A stretch of DNA of 64,000 bases from the IMG/VR virus record IMGVR_UViG_3300036944_001289, positions 1 through 64,000 of that record. One strand, 5' to 3'. This DNA comes from a virus. The position numbers were made by a program, and so were the translations under genes. A model generated the notes under the pieces. It saw only the letters and a list, made by a program, of their open reading frames with translations, was not told the origin of the DNA and did no database searches. Each line of letters begins with the position of its first letter. The first letter of the stretch is position 1. Below are positions 53,988 to 63,398 of this stretch, piece after piece.

Positions 53988-55385
53988 ATGACCAGCGCTT
54001 ATCCAGTAATAATATTTGCACATCTCAATACATCTAAAATAAAAGATGCTGAATCATATTTTATAAATTACGATAACAGTGAAGTAATAAATCCTACATA
54101 CTACTACACCACATTTAAAATAGTAGAGAACGTTATTTCTGCAGATAGTAAGTTAGTTATAACATCGAACGGTATAGACGGTGTAGGTTATACTGATAAT
54201 ACCTTTAATATTGATATTAATAAGTTTAATAACACAAAAGTATATTTTGTAGTGAGAGTTAAAACTGCTAACGACGTACCTATAAAGAGTATACCTTTAA
54301 TACCACTATCATCTATAGATCTTAAAATTGTAGACAGCAACGGTACTGATTTAAGTGCAACATTTAATAGCAATTTTCAAGATTTATCTTCTGAAGAGTA
54401 TGGTGGTTTCTTTAAGGGTTATTTTGTATCTACTTTAACAGGTAGTGATGTAAAAATACAGGCTATATATAATGACACGTATTCACTTACTGGTTATTCA
54501 AATACATTTAATATATATCCTAGCGCAGGTATATATAATATAAGAATTATAAATGAAGATAATAATCAAAGCGCACAATATGAGTCTCTTGCATTACAGC
54601 AGATATTACAAGACAAAACATCATTTTTTAGAGACTTTTTAGGTCAAATAGTAGGTGATTCTTCTAGCGATCCAAATACGCTAGGAATAGAGATATATGA
54701 AAAGATATCGAATTTTGTACAAAATAATAGCGATGTTGTTTATTCTAACTTGCCTCAGTTTACATCAATGCTAGACAGTATAAAAGACGTTTATACAAAC
54801 TATAACCTACAATACCCACCAAGCCTTCAAAGACTTATCAATATATTTTGCGTACCATTATCATATCAAATAGGTGGTAAAAATCAATATAACTTTAATT
54901 TTGATAATAAAGGTTTTGTAAATAGCACTGTTTACGGTCTAAATAAAGGTAATAAAATAGATTTTCTTACTGGTGTTTTATACAGAAATACGAACCCAAG
55001 TTACTATAAACCTGTAATAGCTCACGAAAAATTTAGCGGTAACTATACATTAGTATCACCTTTAATTCCCGATGCTTTAAATGTGGTTTATATAGACCCG
55101 GTTCTTAAATCTTACGCATTATCTTCATACAACACAGATTGGGGCTGGGGATTAATATTACCTAACGACTTTGAAAACGTAGATATACCTAAGTATTATG
55201 AATTTTATGAGTATATAGATAGAGTTGATAATACTCTTTTACAAAAATACATAGATTTCGACAACCCAAAGAATACATATCTAAATAACTGCAGCTCATA
55301 TAGACAATATGCAGAAGATGGTGGTATTATAGATAATATATTAGTTTATCATCTATACACGAATACAGGTATCATATCTACCTGA
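53988..55385 (+). CDS. Putative baseplate protein, 465 aa
   Basis: An N-terminal beta-rich half (two Ig-like segments, about 1-180) and a helical/alpha-beta second half (LQQILQDKTSFFRDFLGQI). No family recognised. The position in the run after gp6-like suggests a wedge component comparable in place to T4 gp7/gp8. This is inference from order only. Confidence 0.65.
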   Translation: MTSAYPVIIFAHLNTSKIKDAESYFINYDNSEVINPTYYYTTFKIVENVISADSKLVITSNGIDGVGYTDNTFNIDINKFNNTKVYFVVRVKTANDVPIKSIPLIPLSSIDLKIVDSNGTDLSATFNSNFQDLSSEEYGGFFKGYFVSTLTGSDVKIQAIYNDTYSLTGYSNTFNIYPSAGIYNIRIINEDNNQSAQYESLALQQILQDKTSFFRDFLGQIVGDSSSDPNTLGIEIYEKISNFVQNNSDVVYSNLPQFTSMLDSIKDVYTNYNLQYPPSLQRLINIFCVPLSYQIGGKNQYNFNFDNKGFVNSTVYGLNKGNKIDFLTGVLYRNTNPSYYKPVIAHEKFSGNYTLVSPLIPDALNVVYIDPVLKSYALSSYNTDWGWGLILPNDFENVDIPKYYEFYEYIDRVDNTLLQKYIDFDNPKNTYLNNCSSYRQYAEDGGIIDNILVYHLYTNTGIIST

Positions 55386-55391
55386 TAAATA
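55384..55391 (+). promoter_or_regulatory. Late promoter-like box
   Basis: GATAAATA, 8 nt before the ATG at 55400. Confidence 0.5.
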
Positions 55392-55399
55392 TATTTGTA

Positions 55400-57766
55400 A
55401 TGTCATTGACACAAAAAAATATTACTACGTTTGAGGTACTTAATAGTATCACAAATGATATAGATGATCAAAAATATGATTCTGTAAAGCTATTTTCGTT
55501 TATTGAGTTTCTCAATTATGCAAAAGCTGTTACAAATAGTGTAATAAATTTTGATCAATATACTATTTACATTAAAAACTGGAACGAAAAAATAAAGCAA
55601 AATAATGACTCTACATTTTCTGATACACAGAACCAGTTCTTAAATCTTCTAACAGAAATAAAAATAAAATATACTTCTGCTGAAGAAAAGAAATACATAT
55701 CTAATTTAGATGTTAATAACCCAGAAAATCTAGAAATTATTATACCGTTTTTTGCAAGAAAAATAAAAGAAATATGTTTATATTTTGCAAATAAAAAGAA
55801 AACTTTTAATAAAAATTTAAGTTTTGTATCTCAAAAAGGCAACGTACAGAGTATAGAAGAGGTTATAAAAGATACTGTAATTTCTTTATTCTCAACTGAT
55901 GATAACTCATTAAATCTAACAACTACTCAATCCCTATCTTCAATAATACGAGATTTAGTAATAGAAGTAGAGAGACAATATGACGTTTTTAATGATTACT
56001 ATGATTTAGATCCCAATAAAACACCAGACTTTTATAATGCTACAGGCAAACGTAAGCAATACTTTACGTCAAATACAAATAATATCGTTTCTGAGTATTT
56101 TTTTGATATAGATACTGCTATAAGAAAGTTAATATCTAGTAAAGTAATAACCTTAAAAGAATTGACTAGTTTAGCAGTAAATATAAATTCTACAGAATTA
56201 TCATACTTAGATATTACAGATACTATTGATTATACCCAACCAACTAGAACTAACTTAAAATACAACATTGATGTCGAATTAGTAAAAAATTATATTGGTA
56301 CAGATTTTTACTACGTATCATCCAACTCACTAGGTGAGGTATTGTCAGGTAAACTCTTTAGTAATGGCAAGTATCATCGTAACCTCTTAAACATTTTTAA
56401 TCCCTCAACTTTAACAGTAGATAATGATGAAATATTAACAGAGAGACAAATTGGATTATTTTTTAAACCAACGTATCAAGGTATAATTAAGATGGATTCG
56501 CATTTTGATTATTTTATAGATAAGTCTCAAATAGAATCAAATAAGATCTATGTATTCCCTGACCCATCGAAGTATGGTAATATAAGTAATACATCAAAAA
56601 CACAAAACTATATACCACTAACGTTTATATTAGATGATGCTAGCGTTGCTAGAAATATATCTACCTCTTTTGGTTCTAATTTACCTAAAACATATGTAGG
56701 TACTCAACAGTTTACTTCTTATACAGCCTTAGAAAATAAAAACTTTATTCCTGACTATAGTGGTAATTTTAATAGTATAGAACAATTTACAGATAAAGGT
56801 GATATATATAGTAAAGATACGGATATTTTTGGTAATATCTTTATTAGTTTTGCACAGGACTCTTATTTTAAACAAGACGTTGAAGGTAGCTTTATAGGTG
56901 GTACACCCTCTAATTTAAACTTTAATAACACAACTACACAGTTTACAACCGAAACACCTGATGGTAAAGAAACACTGTCTTTTAAACAGTTATCTACTAA
57001 AAACTATTTTATTATCGACATAACTACTGAAAATGTAACACCTTTATCAGGTGGTTTTGAAAATGTCTTTAAAAAATACGTAGGTAACTCAGTATTGTAT
57101 GAGCAGTTGAATAATTCTGTCTTAGACTTAGCAATGTTCGGTAATGTATATTTTATTAAGACGTTGAATTATGTTGTCATAGATAGATTTACATATGATA
57201 CAAAATTAAAAGCAACAGGTGATATACCTGTAATATTAGAATACAACAGACAACCAAGTGTCGGTGCCGATATAACTGCTATTACCAACCCATATAGAGT
57301 AGGTGATGATATATATTATATTAAATTAGAAACAAAAAATAACGTAAACACCAAATATGTTATTCATTCTATATACAAATATAATCTAAAGACGGCTACA
57401 AGGTTTACAATACTGGATAACAGAACAACAAATGAAAGTACTTTTGCTGAAATATTTACGTTTGATAGTATGACTACGAATATTGTAAAGATAAGACAGT
57501 CAAAGTTAATATTTAACACAAAAACTAATGCGTTTTGTTTGGTTACAAATTACGTGGATCTTAATTTCATGCCTCTAATACATGTGCTGATATTTAGAAT
57601 AAAGAATAGCGAGCTTAGTATATTTACTAACCGATATTTCAGCCCTTTAAACCACAATGTTACGGAAAACTTTTACACTGAAAATGTATTATCTAGTGAT
57701 TTTGCAACCCAAACAATAGTATCTACACCAACTCAAACTTTTACAGATGGAACAATTAACTTCTAA
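55400..57766 (+). CDS. Large putative tail/baseplate protein, 788 aa
   Basis: The N-terminal 300 residues are helical and Lys/Asp/Asn-rich. The C-terminal 450 are beta-rich, with propeller-like stretches (NPYRVGDDIYYIKLETKNN). No family recognised. The length and operon position fit a large wedge or fibre-attachment protein. It overlaps the next gene by 20 bp. Confidence 0.65.
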   Translation: MSLTQKNITTFEVLNSITNDIDDQKYDSVKLFSFIEFLNYAKAVTNSVINFDQYTIYIKNWNEKIKQNNDSTFSDTQNQFLNLLTEIKIKYTSAEEKKYISNLDVNNPENLEIIIPFFARKIKEICLYFANKKKTFNKNLSFVSQKGNVQSIEEVIKDTVISLFSTDDNSLNLTTTQSLSSIIRDLVIEVERQYDVFNDYYDLDPNKTPDFYNATGKRKQYFTSNTNNIVSEYFFDIDTAIRKLISSKVITLKELTSLAVNINSTELSYLDITDTIDYTQPTRTNLKYNIDVELVKNYIGTDFYYVSSNSLGEVLSGKLFSNGKYHRNLLNIFNPSTLTVDNDEILTERQIGLFFKPTYQGIIKMDSHFDYFIDKSQIESNKIYVFPDPSKYGNISNTSKTQNYIPLTFILDDASVARNISTSFGSNLPKTYVGTQQFTSYTALENKNFIPDYSGNFNSIEQFTDKGDIYSKDTDIFGNIFISFAQDSYFKQDVEGSFIGGTPSNLNFNNTTTQFTTETPDGKETLSFKQLSTKNYFIIDITTENVTPLSGGFENVFKKYVGNSVLYEQLNNSVLDLAMFGNVYFIKTLNYVVIDRFTYDTKLKATGDIPVILEYNRQPSVGADITAITNPYRVGDDIYYIKLETKNNVNTKYVIHSIYKYNLKTATRFTILDNRTTNESTFAEIFTFDSMTTNIVKIRQSKLIFNTKTNAFCLVTNYVDLNFMPLIHVLIFRIKNSELSIFTNRYFSPLNHNVTENFYTENVLSSDFATQTIVSTPTQTFTDGTINF

Positions 57767-58376
57767 ACCAACATATACCATATACATATCAGGATATGAA
57801 CCTGTATCTATGTCGTATACTCTCTACCAAACACACAGTATACAGGGTAGTACAAATTTAATATTCAATCTTACTGGTATTGATATAGGCACATACGGTG
57901 TATATAGAGTAAAATGTACTACACCTGAATTAAATATTTTTGATATTACAACATCTATTTCTGGTAATACGGTTTTCATATCTAATCCTATAATAAACTA
58001 TACATATTATCCTAAAAATAAAAACGATTATATCACTGTAGATGTTTTATACAGAAACGGATATAAAACTACATTTGGTATTACTCTATGCACAGTTGCA
58101 GAGAATATACTAGACAAGGACTTAACGTTACTAAACACGCAAATGCTTTATTATAGCGGTGTTTATATACCATTCTTTAATTTTGAAAGTAATGAAAATA
58201 TCATATACCCTGTTGCATACTCAACAGTACTAGTACAACAGCAAACATCATCGGCAGTTATTTATTTAAAGACAGACCCTGAAATAGACACATCTGTATC
58301 AGAAACAACATTTTATGGTCTCAGTGCATCCAACTTTATTAATACTGAAAATTCAGAGCGTATTGTAGGAGTATAA
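57747..58376 (+). CDS. Putative virion protein, 209 aa
   Basis: Beta-rich throughout, with Ig-like spacing of Tyr/Thr strands. No recognised domain. The collar-fibre gene follows behind a TATAAATA box overlapping its end. Confidence 0.6.
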   Translation: MEQLTSKPTYTIYISGYEPVSMSYTLYQTHSIQGSTNLIFNLTGIDIGTYGVYRVKCTTPELNIFDITTSISGNTVFISNPIINYTYYPKNKNDYITVDVLYRNGYKTTFGITLCTVAENILDKDLTLLNTQMLYYSGVYIPFFNFESNENIIYPVAYSTVLVQQQTSSAVIYLKTDPEIDTSVSETTFYGLSASNFINTENSERIVGV

Positions 58377-58379
58377 ATA
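58372..58379 (+). promoter_or_regulatory. Late promoter-like box
   Basis: Exact TATAAATA, 5 nt before the collar-fibre ATG at 58385. Confidence 0.7.
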
Positions 58380-58384
58380 TTCTT

Positions 58385-61009
58385 ATGTCAACAGATATCA
58401 AGATTTCAGAACTTAACGAGATTAGTGTTAATAAAACTATTAATCAGTTGATTGTTAATGATAGGGCTAATAGTTCAGATCCTGGAATAACAAGAAAGAT
58501 TTCAATCAGTAATCTGTTACCTACCTATAACGCAGCTGATTCAAGTAGAAGGGCAATAGTAGGTAATGAACAGTTAATATCAACACAACAGTCTCCGGGT
58601 TCTGAAGCTGTAAATACTAATGTTATAAGAGATAGCGCAATAACAGAGTCGAAAATTGCAAGTCAATCTGTTACAGGTTCTAAAATAGCTAACAGTACTA
58701 TAACAAATACAAACATAGCTGATGGTACATTATTAGGTTCAAAAATATCTACAACAACAAGTATTACTGTTAACTCTCTAAACGCAACAACATTACAAGG
58801 TAGTACACTAAATGTTACAGGTAATACAACGTTTAATACAAAACAGTATACATGGCCAAGTTCTTATACGGGTGATAGATATTTAAGAGTTGATGGTGCA
58901 GGTAATCTTTCATGGTCTCAACCTATACAGGGGTCTGGAACATCACTAGTGTTTGCTGATGCTATACCGATTGGTGCTATAATGCCATGGGCTTCTGCAT
59001 CTACTCCTTCAAACTATCTTCTATGTAATGGTGGTACTTTTAATGGTACTCAATATCCAGGGTTATCATCAATTTTAGGTGAAACATATGGTCCAAAAGT
59101 TGGTGATCTTTATAAACTACCTGATTTAAGAGGTAAAATAGCGGTAGGTTCTGGTACTAATGTACGTGACGTATCCGGAAATACAGCCACATTTACATTA
59201 GGCACTTCAGGTGGTGAATACGTTCATACACTAACTATTGCAGAGATACCACCCCACAAACACGATTTAACAATTAGGACTACTGGTTCTCAAGGAGATA
59301 GTACGGTACCTTGGGGTCTTAATAATTCTGGTACTACAGGTAATGCAGATTCATCAATAACTATGGGATTAACAGGTGGTGGTGAATCACATACAAATAC
59401 TCAGCCATATTTAGTAACAAACTACATTATAAAAGCACTACCAGATCCAAAAGTAAACTTTAATTTAATTGTAGGACCTGGTTTATCTGCTAATACAGCC
59501 ACAGGTAATATAGATCTTTCAGGTGGTACATTACAAGTACGTGTTGATAATACATCAATAGGTTTTGATGGTCTAAATAGACTAACTTTAGTAAATCAAC
59601 CGGTACCGCAAATTGTAAGACAATTTCCTGAAAATTCTAACAATCGCAGATTTGTAGGTGATGGTTTTGCTTTTGTTGATTACGAAGGTAATGCTAGAGT
59701 GATAGGTGAAAATTCTGCTTATAATAGATTTGGTACACTAAATGTATATGCACCAGGTGCTATAGTCCCACTACCAAATAACGTAAAAGTTAGTAAATTA
59801 TTTACAACTGACGATAAAACATTTATTTTAACAACAGCTGGAAATGTTTATGCTATGGGTAGAAACGATTACGGTCAGTTGGGTGTAGGAGGTACAACCA
59901 GTACTATATCATACCCTACGCAATGTAATCTCTCTAATATTACAAAAATGATATTATCTTACGATGACCGAAATCTATCAACCATGGCATTAGATTCAAA
60001 TGGACGCCTTTATAGCTTTGGCCATAATGGTTTTGGCCAACTAGGTAATGGAACAACAACAAATACTGGTATAGGTAATCCAGGTTTAGTGCTTGGGTCA
60101 GTTATACCGGTTGTTGATGTAGTTGCTGCGGGTGGTTATAATCTTAGTACTGTACCTGAAACATACTGCGCATTGCTTGCGAATAGTCAAGTACGCATGG
60201 TAGGTTATGGTGGTTACGGTCAAATGGGTAACAATACAACAACCAGTACAAATACAACCTGGTTATCTGTCGTTAATCCTCTAGCGACTACACAACCATT
60301 ATCAGGTATAGTAGCTGTTTATGCAGGAGGTTATGATGCATCCACTGCATTCTATGCATTAAGCGCTGGTAATAACCTTTCACTTAGTGGTGGTAGATTA
60401 TATGGCTGGGGGCGCGGTGAATGGGGTAACTTTGGTAACAATTCTGTCACCGAAACAAATAGTATACCTGTACTAGTAACAACAAATGTACTAAGTGCAT
60501 GGGTGGGTGGTGGTAATGGTCAACCTCCTTTTTTAATTGTTAAGAGACGTGAGGCTAACGGTAGTACTCGTATTTATGGTTGTGGTGAGAATAGCAGTGG
60601 CCAGTTAGGTACAGGTGTTACTACAAATGCAAGACAACTATCAGCTATAACATCTTTAGATGGTATAGATATTGAGCAAATATATATCTCCGGGGTAAAT
60701 AGTCCAGAACCACATGTATTTGCTAAAGAAAAAAATACTAATAGAATATTTGCTACAGGTTACAACGCTCAAGGTCAGCTAGGTCTTGGAGATTACGTTC
60801 AGCGTAATTCATTTACACCGGTAAACTTCAATATAACATCATCAATCGTTGATATATATTGCAACTTTACTGATGCAATAGGTGGTACAACAACTATCTT
60901 AACAGCGGATGGTCAGACATACATTACAGGTAAATGTAGATGGGGTGCAGGTACAATAACAGATACTAACAGAGTATTTTTTGCACGAAACACACAGCTA
61001 TTGTGTTAA
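58385..61009 (+). CDS. Tail collar fibre fused to an RCC1-like seven-bladed propeller
   Basis: The 874-residue protein has an N-terminal shaft (1-185), a phage tail collar domain (about 190-360; GAIMPWASASTPSNYLLCNG, PDLRGKIAVG, EIPPHKHDL, HTNTQPYLVTNYIIKA) and a C-terminal propeller (about 420-870). The propeller has seven RCC1-type repeats: VYAMGRNDYGQLG, LYSFGHNGFGQLG, VRMVGYGGYGQMG, LYGWGRGEWGNFG, IYGCGENSSGQLG, IFATGYNAQGQLG, TYITGKCRWG. Seven blades would close a complete ring, probably presented at the fibre tip for receptor binding. The position resembles that of T4 gp10-gp12. Confidence 0.85.
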   Translation: MSTDIKISELNEISVNKTINQLIVNDRANSSDPGITRKISISNLLPTYNAADSSRRAIVGNEQLISTQQSPGSEAVNTNVIRDSAITESKIASQSVTGSKIANSTITNTNIADGTLLGSKISTTTSITVNSLNATTLQGSTLNVTGNTTFNTKQYTWPSSYTGDRYLRVDGAGNLSWSQPIQGSGTSLVFADAIPIGAIMPWASASTPSNYLLCNGGTFNGTQYPGLSSILGETYGPKVGDLYKLPDLRGKIAVGSGTNVRDVSGNTATFTLGTSGGEYVHTLTIAEIPPHKHDLTIRTTGSQGDSTVPWGLNNSGTTGNADSSITMGLTGGGESHTNTQPYLVTNYIIKALPDPKVNFNLIVGPGLSANTATGNIDLSGGTLQVRVDNTSIGFDGLNRLTLVNQPVPQIVRQFPENSNNRRFVGDGFAFVDYEGNARVIGENSAYNRFGTLNVYAPGAIVPLPNNVKVSKLFTTDDKTFILTTAGNVYAMGRNDYGQLGVGGTTSTISYPTQCNLSNITKMILSYDDRNLSTMALDSNGRLYSFGHNGFGQLGNGTTTNTGIGNPGLVLGSVIPVVDVVAAGGYNLSTVPETYCALLANSQVRMVGYGGYGQMGNNTTTSTNTTWLSVVNPLATTQPLSGIVAVYAGGYDASTAFYALSAGNNLSLSGGRLYGWGRGEWGNFGNNSVTETNSIPVLVTTNVLSAWVGGGNGQPPFLIVKRREANGSTRIYGCGENSSGQLGTGVTTNARQLSAITSLDGIDIEQIYISGVNSPEPHVFAKEKNTNRIFATGYNAQGQLGLGDYVQRNSFTPVNFNITSSIVDIYCNFTDAIGGTTTILTADGQTYITGKCRWGAGTITDTNRVFFARNTQLLC

Positions 61010-61686
61010 GCAACACGGCGCCAAATATACAGACCAAAATATGGTGGTATATTATTGTGCGGTACTGCGGGTGTTAATCCACCTATAGCACTTAACCCAG
61101 TTATAGTAATAGTAGAGTAGCTTATGTTACGATTAGCAGTAAGTACTCTACTACCACTTGCAGCATCATCACTAGTTACACGTTCTGTAGCTTGTATTGC
61201 GTGGTTGTGTGGTGGTAGTTCACTAGCGGATAATCCGTGAGTATATTCACCTACGGTATCACTACCTGCACATACACTGACGCTAAATGTATTCCCATTT
61301 TTATCAGTACCAGTACCTACACCTGCTATAAATCTACCTTGAGAAATTTGAACCCATGTAAACCCCAAAAAGCTAGCAAAACTTGAGTTAGAAGTAGTAA
61401 AGTATACACTATTTATAGGATATATAGTATTTAATATCGACTGAAACGCACCGGATGACGTGGGTATATCAAAATTACTGGCAGAGATAGTACCAACCAC
61501 GTTAAAGGGACCTGTAACTCTAGCACCGTTATTTATCGTACTTATAGAAAAAGAACTTTCATTACCCATACCATCGGTTATAACTGAAAGCTTCGATGTT
61601 AATGTGTTATTAGGTGCTGCTTCAGTACCGATATTTAAAACAGATTTGTATGTTTGTTCGATTGTTTTGGTCGATAAATTACTCAT
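61006..61686 (-). CDS. Tail collar-domain protein, 226 aa
   Basis: An N-terminal fibre-like part (residues 1-85) and a collar domain resembling the collar fibre's (IYPINSVYF, GRFIAGVGTG, LPPHNHAI, NIPPYFGLYIWRRV). Probably a short fibre or fibre tip. It converges with the collar-propeller gene with a 4-bp overlap of the ends. Confidence 0.82.
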   Translation of the reverse strand: MSNLSTKTIEQTYKSVLNIGTEAAPNNTLTSKLSVITDGMGNESSFSISTINNGARVTGPFNVVGTISASNFDIPTSSGAFQSILNTIYPINSVYFTTSNSSFASFLGFTWVQISQGRFIAGVGTGTDKNGNTFSVSVCAGSDTVGEYTHGLSASELPPHNHAIQATERVTSDDAASGSRVLTANRNISYSTITITGLSAIGGLTPAVPHNNIPPYFGLYIWRRVA

Positions 61687-61691
61687 AATAT

Positions 61692-61699
61692 TATTTAAT
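61692..61699 (-). promoter_or_regulatory. Late promoter-like box
   Basis: ATTAAATA, 5 nt before the ATG at 61686. Confidence 0.5.
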
Positions 61700-63398
61700 T
61701 AAATGGTATAACTTGTGTTGTTGAATACTTGGTATTAATAATTGTTGGTTCAATAATACTTAATATTGTATGTTGATAATCAAGTATTTTCTTAAAAACA
61801 CGATTTACAACTTGGGGTGATATATTTTCATTTACACCTACAAAATAATCGAGTGTCTTTTCTTTTCTTATATTAGATACATCGTCTACAGATAGTACAG
61901 AAACGCTATCGAGTAGTAGATCATAATTTGTATAATTATATGATAACTTAGACTGAATAAAAGATACAAATATATCATGATTGTATAGCAACTTATATAA
62001 CATTCTATTAAACGTTATGTTATTAACGTAATCTTTTTGTAGTAAAATATTACTCTCATTGTATATACTAAAATGGTTCTTTTGTAATGTACTTGTTAGA
62101 TCATTTTGCTCTTGAAACAGCATAAATCTATTGGTATCATATATCATGATATAATCGTAATTATTATCTGTAATTATACTAGAAAATGAAAGGCTTGATA
62201 CAGAAGATATGGTGGTATTACCCCATATAAATTTGCCTATTTTATTCTGTAATTTGTTTAAGAATAGCTTATATACATTTTTAGTTGTACTAACATATAC
62301 AATGTTACTATCATTATATGATATTTTGATTTTATTACAATATTCGCCTATATCAAGAATGATATTCGTACTAACAACCTCTGCTGTAGTATCTAATAAA
62401 GGTGACGATTTTACAATTACACCTGTTTTGGTCAGTATATATAAGTTTCCATTTACATCTTTCTCTATATAACAGGGTTCGTTTGTTTGAAATACTTTAC
62501 TATTAACGTATTTTGTAGTAAACGTCATCTTTGAGTTGTATATGTATACTGTAAAAGAAGATCTATCATAGACGTATAATAAATCGTCAATATAACGTAC
62601 AACAGATGGTTCAATCAAACCACCTATTATGTGCACTAATTTCGGGTTATTTAAAGAAACTCTACTATTATTGAGTGTTGAGTTAATACTAATCTTATAA
62701 ACCTGTTTATTATCCTTATCTGCAATATATAAGTTACCGTTGCTATCTGCATCTATTGAAGATATATTTAAGAAGTTTATTTTTGAAGTTGCGTCTACCG
62801 CAGTTGCAGATGCAACTGCTCTAAATGTATTAAATTGATTATTAAAATTAAATATGAAATATGCGCTTGGTGTCTGTGTTACTACGTTTAGATTATCACC
62901 GTAAAAATTCTTTACTAATAATATATCACTTATTGCAGTTAGTTGCGGGTTTACAGACTGTATACCATATGCACCGGAGTTAGCTGATGATTTCCAGTTT
63001 AATAAGGTGCCTCCGTTTGAAGTAACAGACGCATAGGCGGTATAACCATTCGGTAAGTTATTAGTTAATGCAGAGCATCGTCTGTATAAATCGAAAAAAT
63101 TACTAATGATTTTACCAATTTTTAAATTAATCGAATTCGAATTTACGATTTCATTACTGCTAAAGGTTATATCCTGTTCGTTATACGGTAACGATGTATC
63201 TGTGAGCGGGGTATAGTTAAAATATCCTTCGTTGATAATAAAATCATTTAAAATGTTAGATTGGTTCTGTAATTGTGCGGAAGTATTTGTATAATATCTA
63301 TTAACATATGCAATATTGTCTTTCAGGTTATAAAAACCTGTATATGCAGACCCGTTATAGGTAAACGTATCACCTTCTGTGTAATTATAAATGTTCAT
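61695..63398 (-). CDS. Beta-propeller-like virion protein, 567 aa
   Basis: Residues about 190-420 contain NHL-type blade motifs (DADSNGNLYIADKDNKQVYK, KDVNGNLYILTKTG, SNIVYVSTTKNVY), suggesting a propeller. The N-terminal 130 and C-terminal 130 residues are mixed. It follows the LamG-like gene by a 4-bp overlap. No enzyme motif is seen, and a receptor-binding or structural role is likely. Confidence 0.65.
   Translation of the reverse strand: MNIYNYTEGDTFTYNGSAYTGFYNLKDNIAYVNRYYTNTSAQLQNQSNILNDFIINEGYFNYTPLTDTSLPYNEQDITFSSNEIVNSNSINLKIGKIISNFFDLYRRCSALTNNLPNGYTAYASVTSNGGTLLNWKSSANSGAYGIQSVNPQLTAISDILLVKNFYGDNLNVVTQTPSAYFIFNFNNQFNTFRAVASATAVDATSKINFLNISSIDADSNGNLYIADKDNKQVYKISINSTLNNSRVSLNNPKLVHIIGGLIEPSVVRYIDDLLYVYDRSSFTVYIYNSKMTFTTKYVNSKVFQTNEPCYIEKDVNGNLYILTKTGVIVKSSPLLDTTAEVVSTNIILDIGEYCNKIKISYNDSNIVYVSTTKNVYKLFLNKLQNKIGKFIWGNTTISSVSSLSFSSIITDNNYDYIMIYDTNRFMLFQEQNDLTSTLQKNHFSIYNESNILLQKDYVNNITFNRMLYKLLYNHDIFVSFIQSKLSYNYTNYDLLLDSVSVLSVDDVSNIRKEKTLDYFVGVNENISPQVVNRVFKKILDYQHTILSIIEPTIINTKYSTTQVIPFN

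Noticed and set aside
58385-61009. RCC1 part as a eukaryotic-type exchange factor
   Set aside because: The propeller is fused to a phage collar domain in a tail operon, so a structural receptor-binding role is far more likely.
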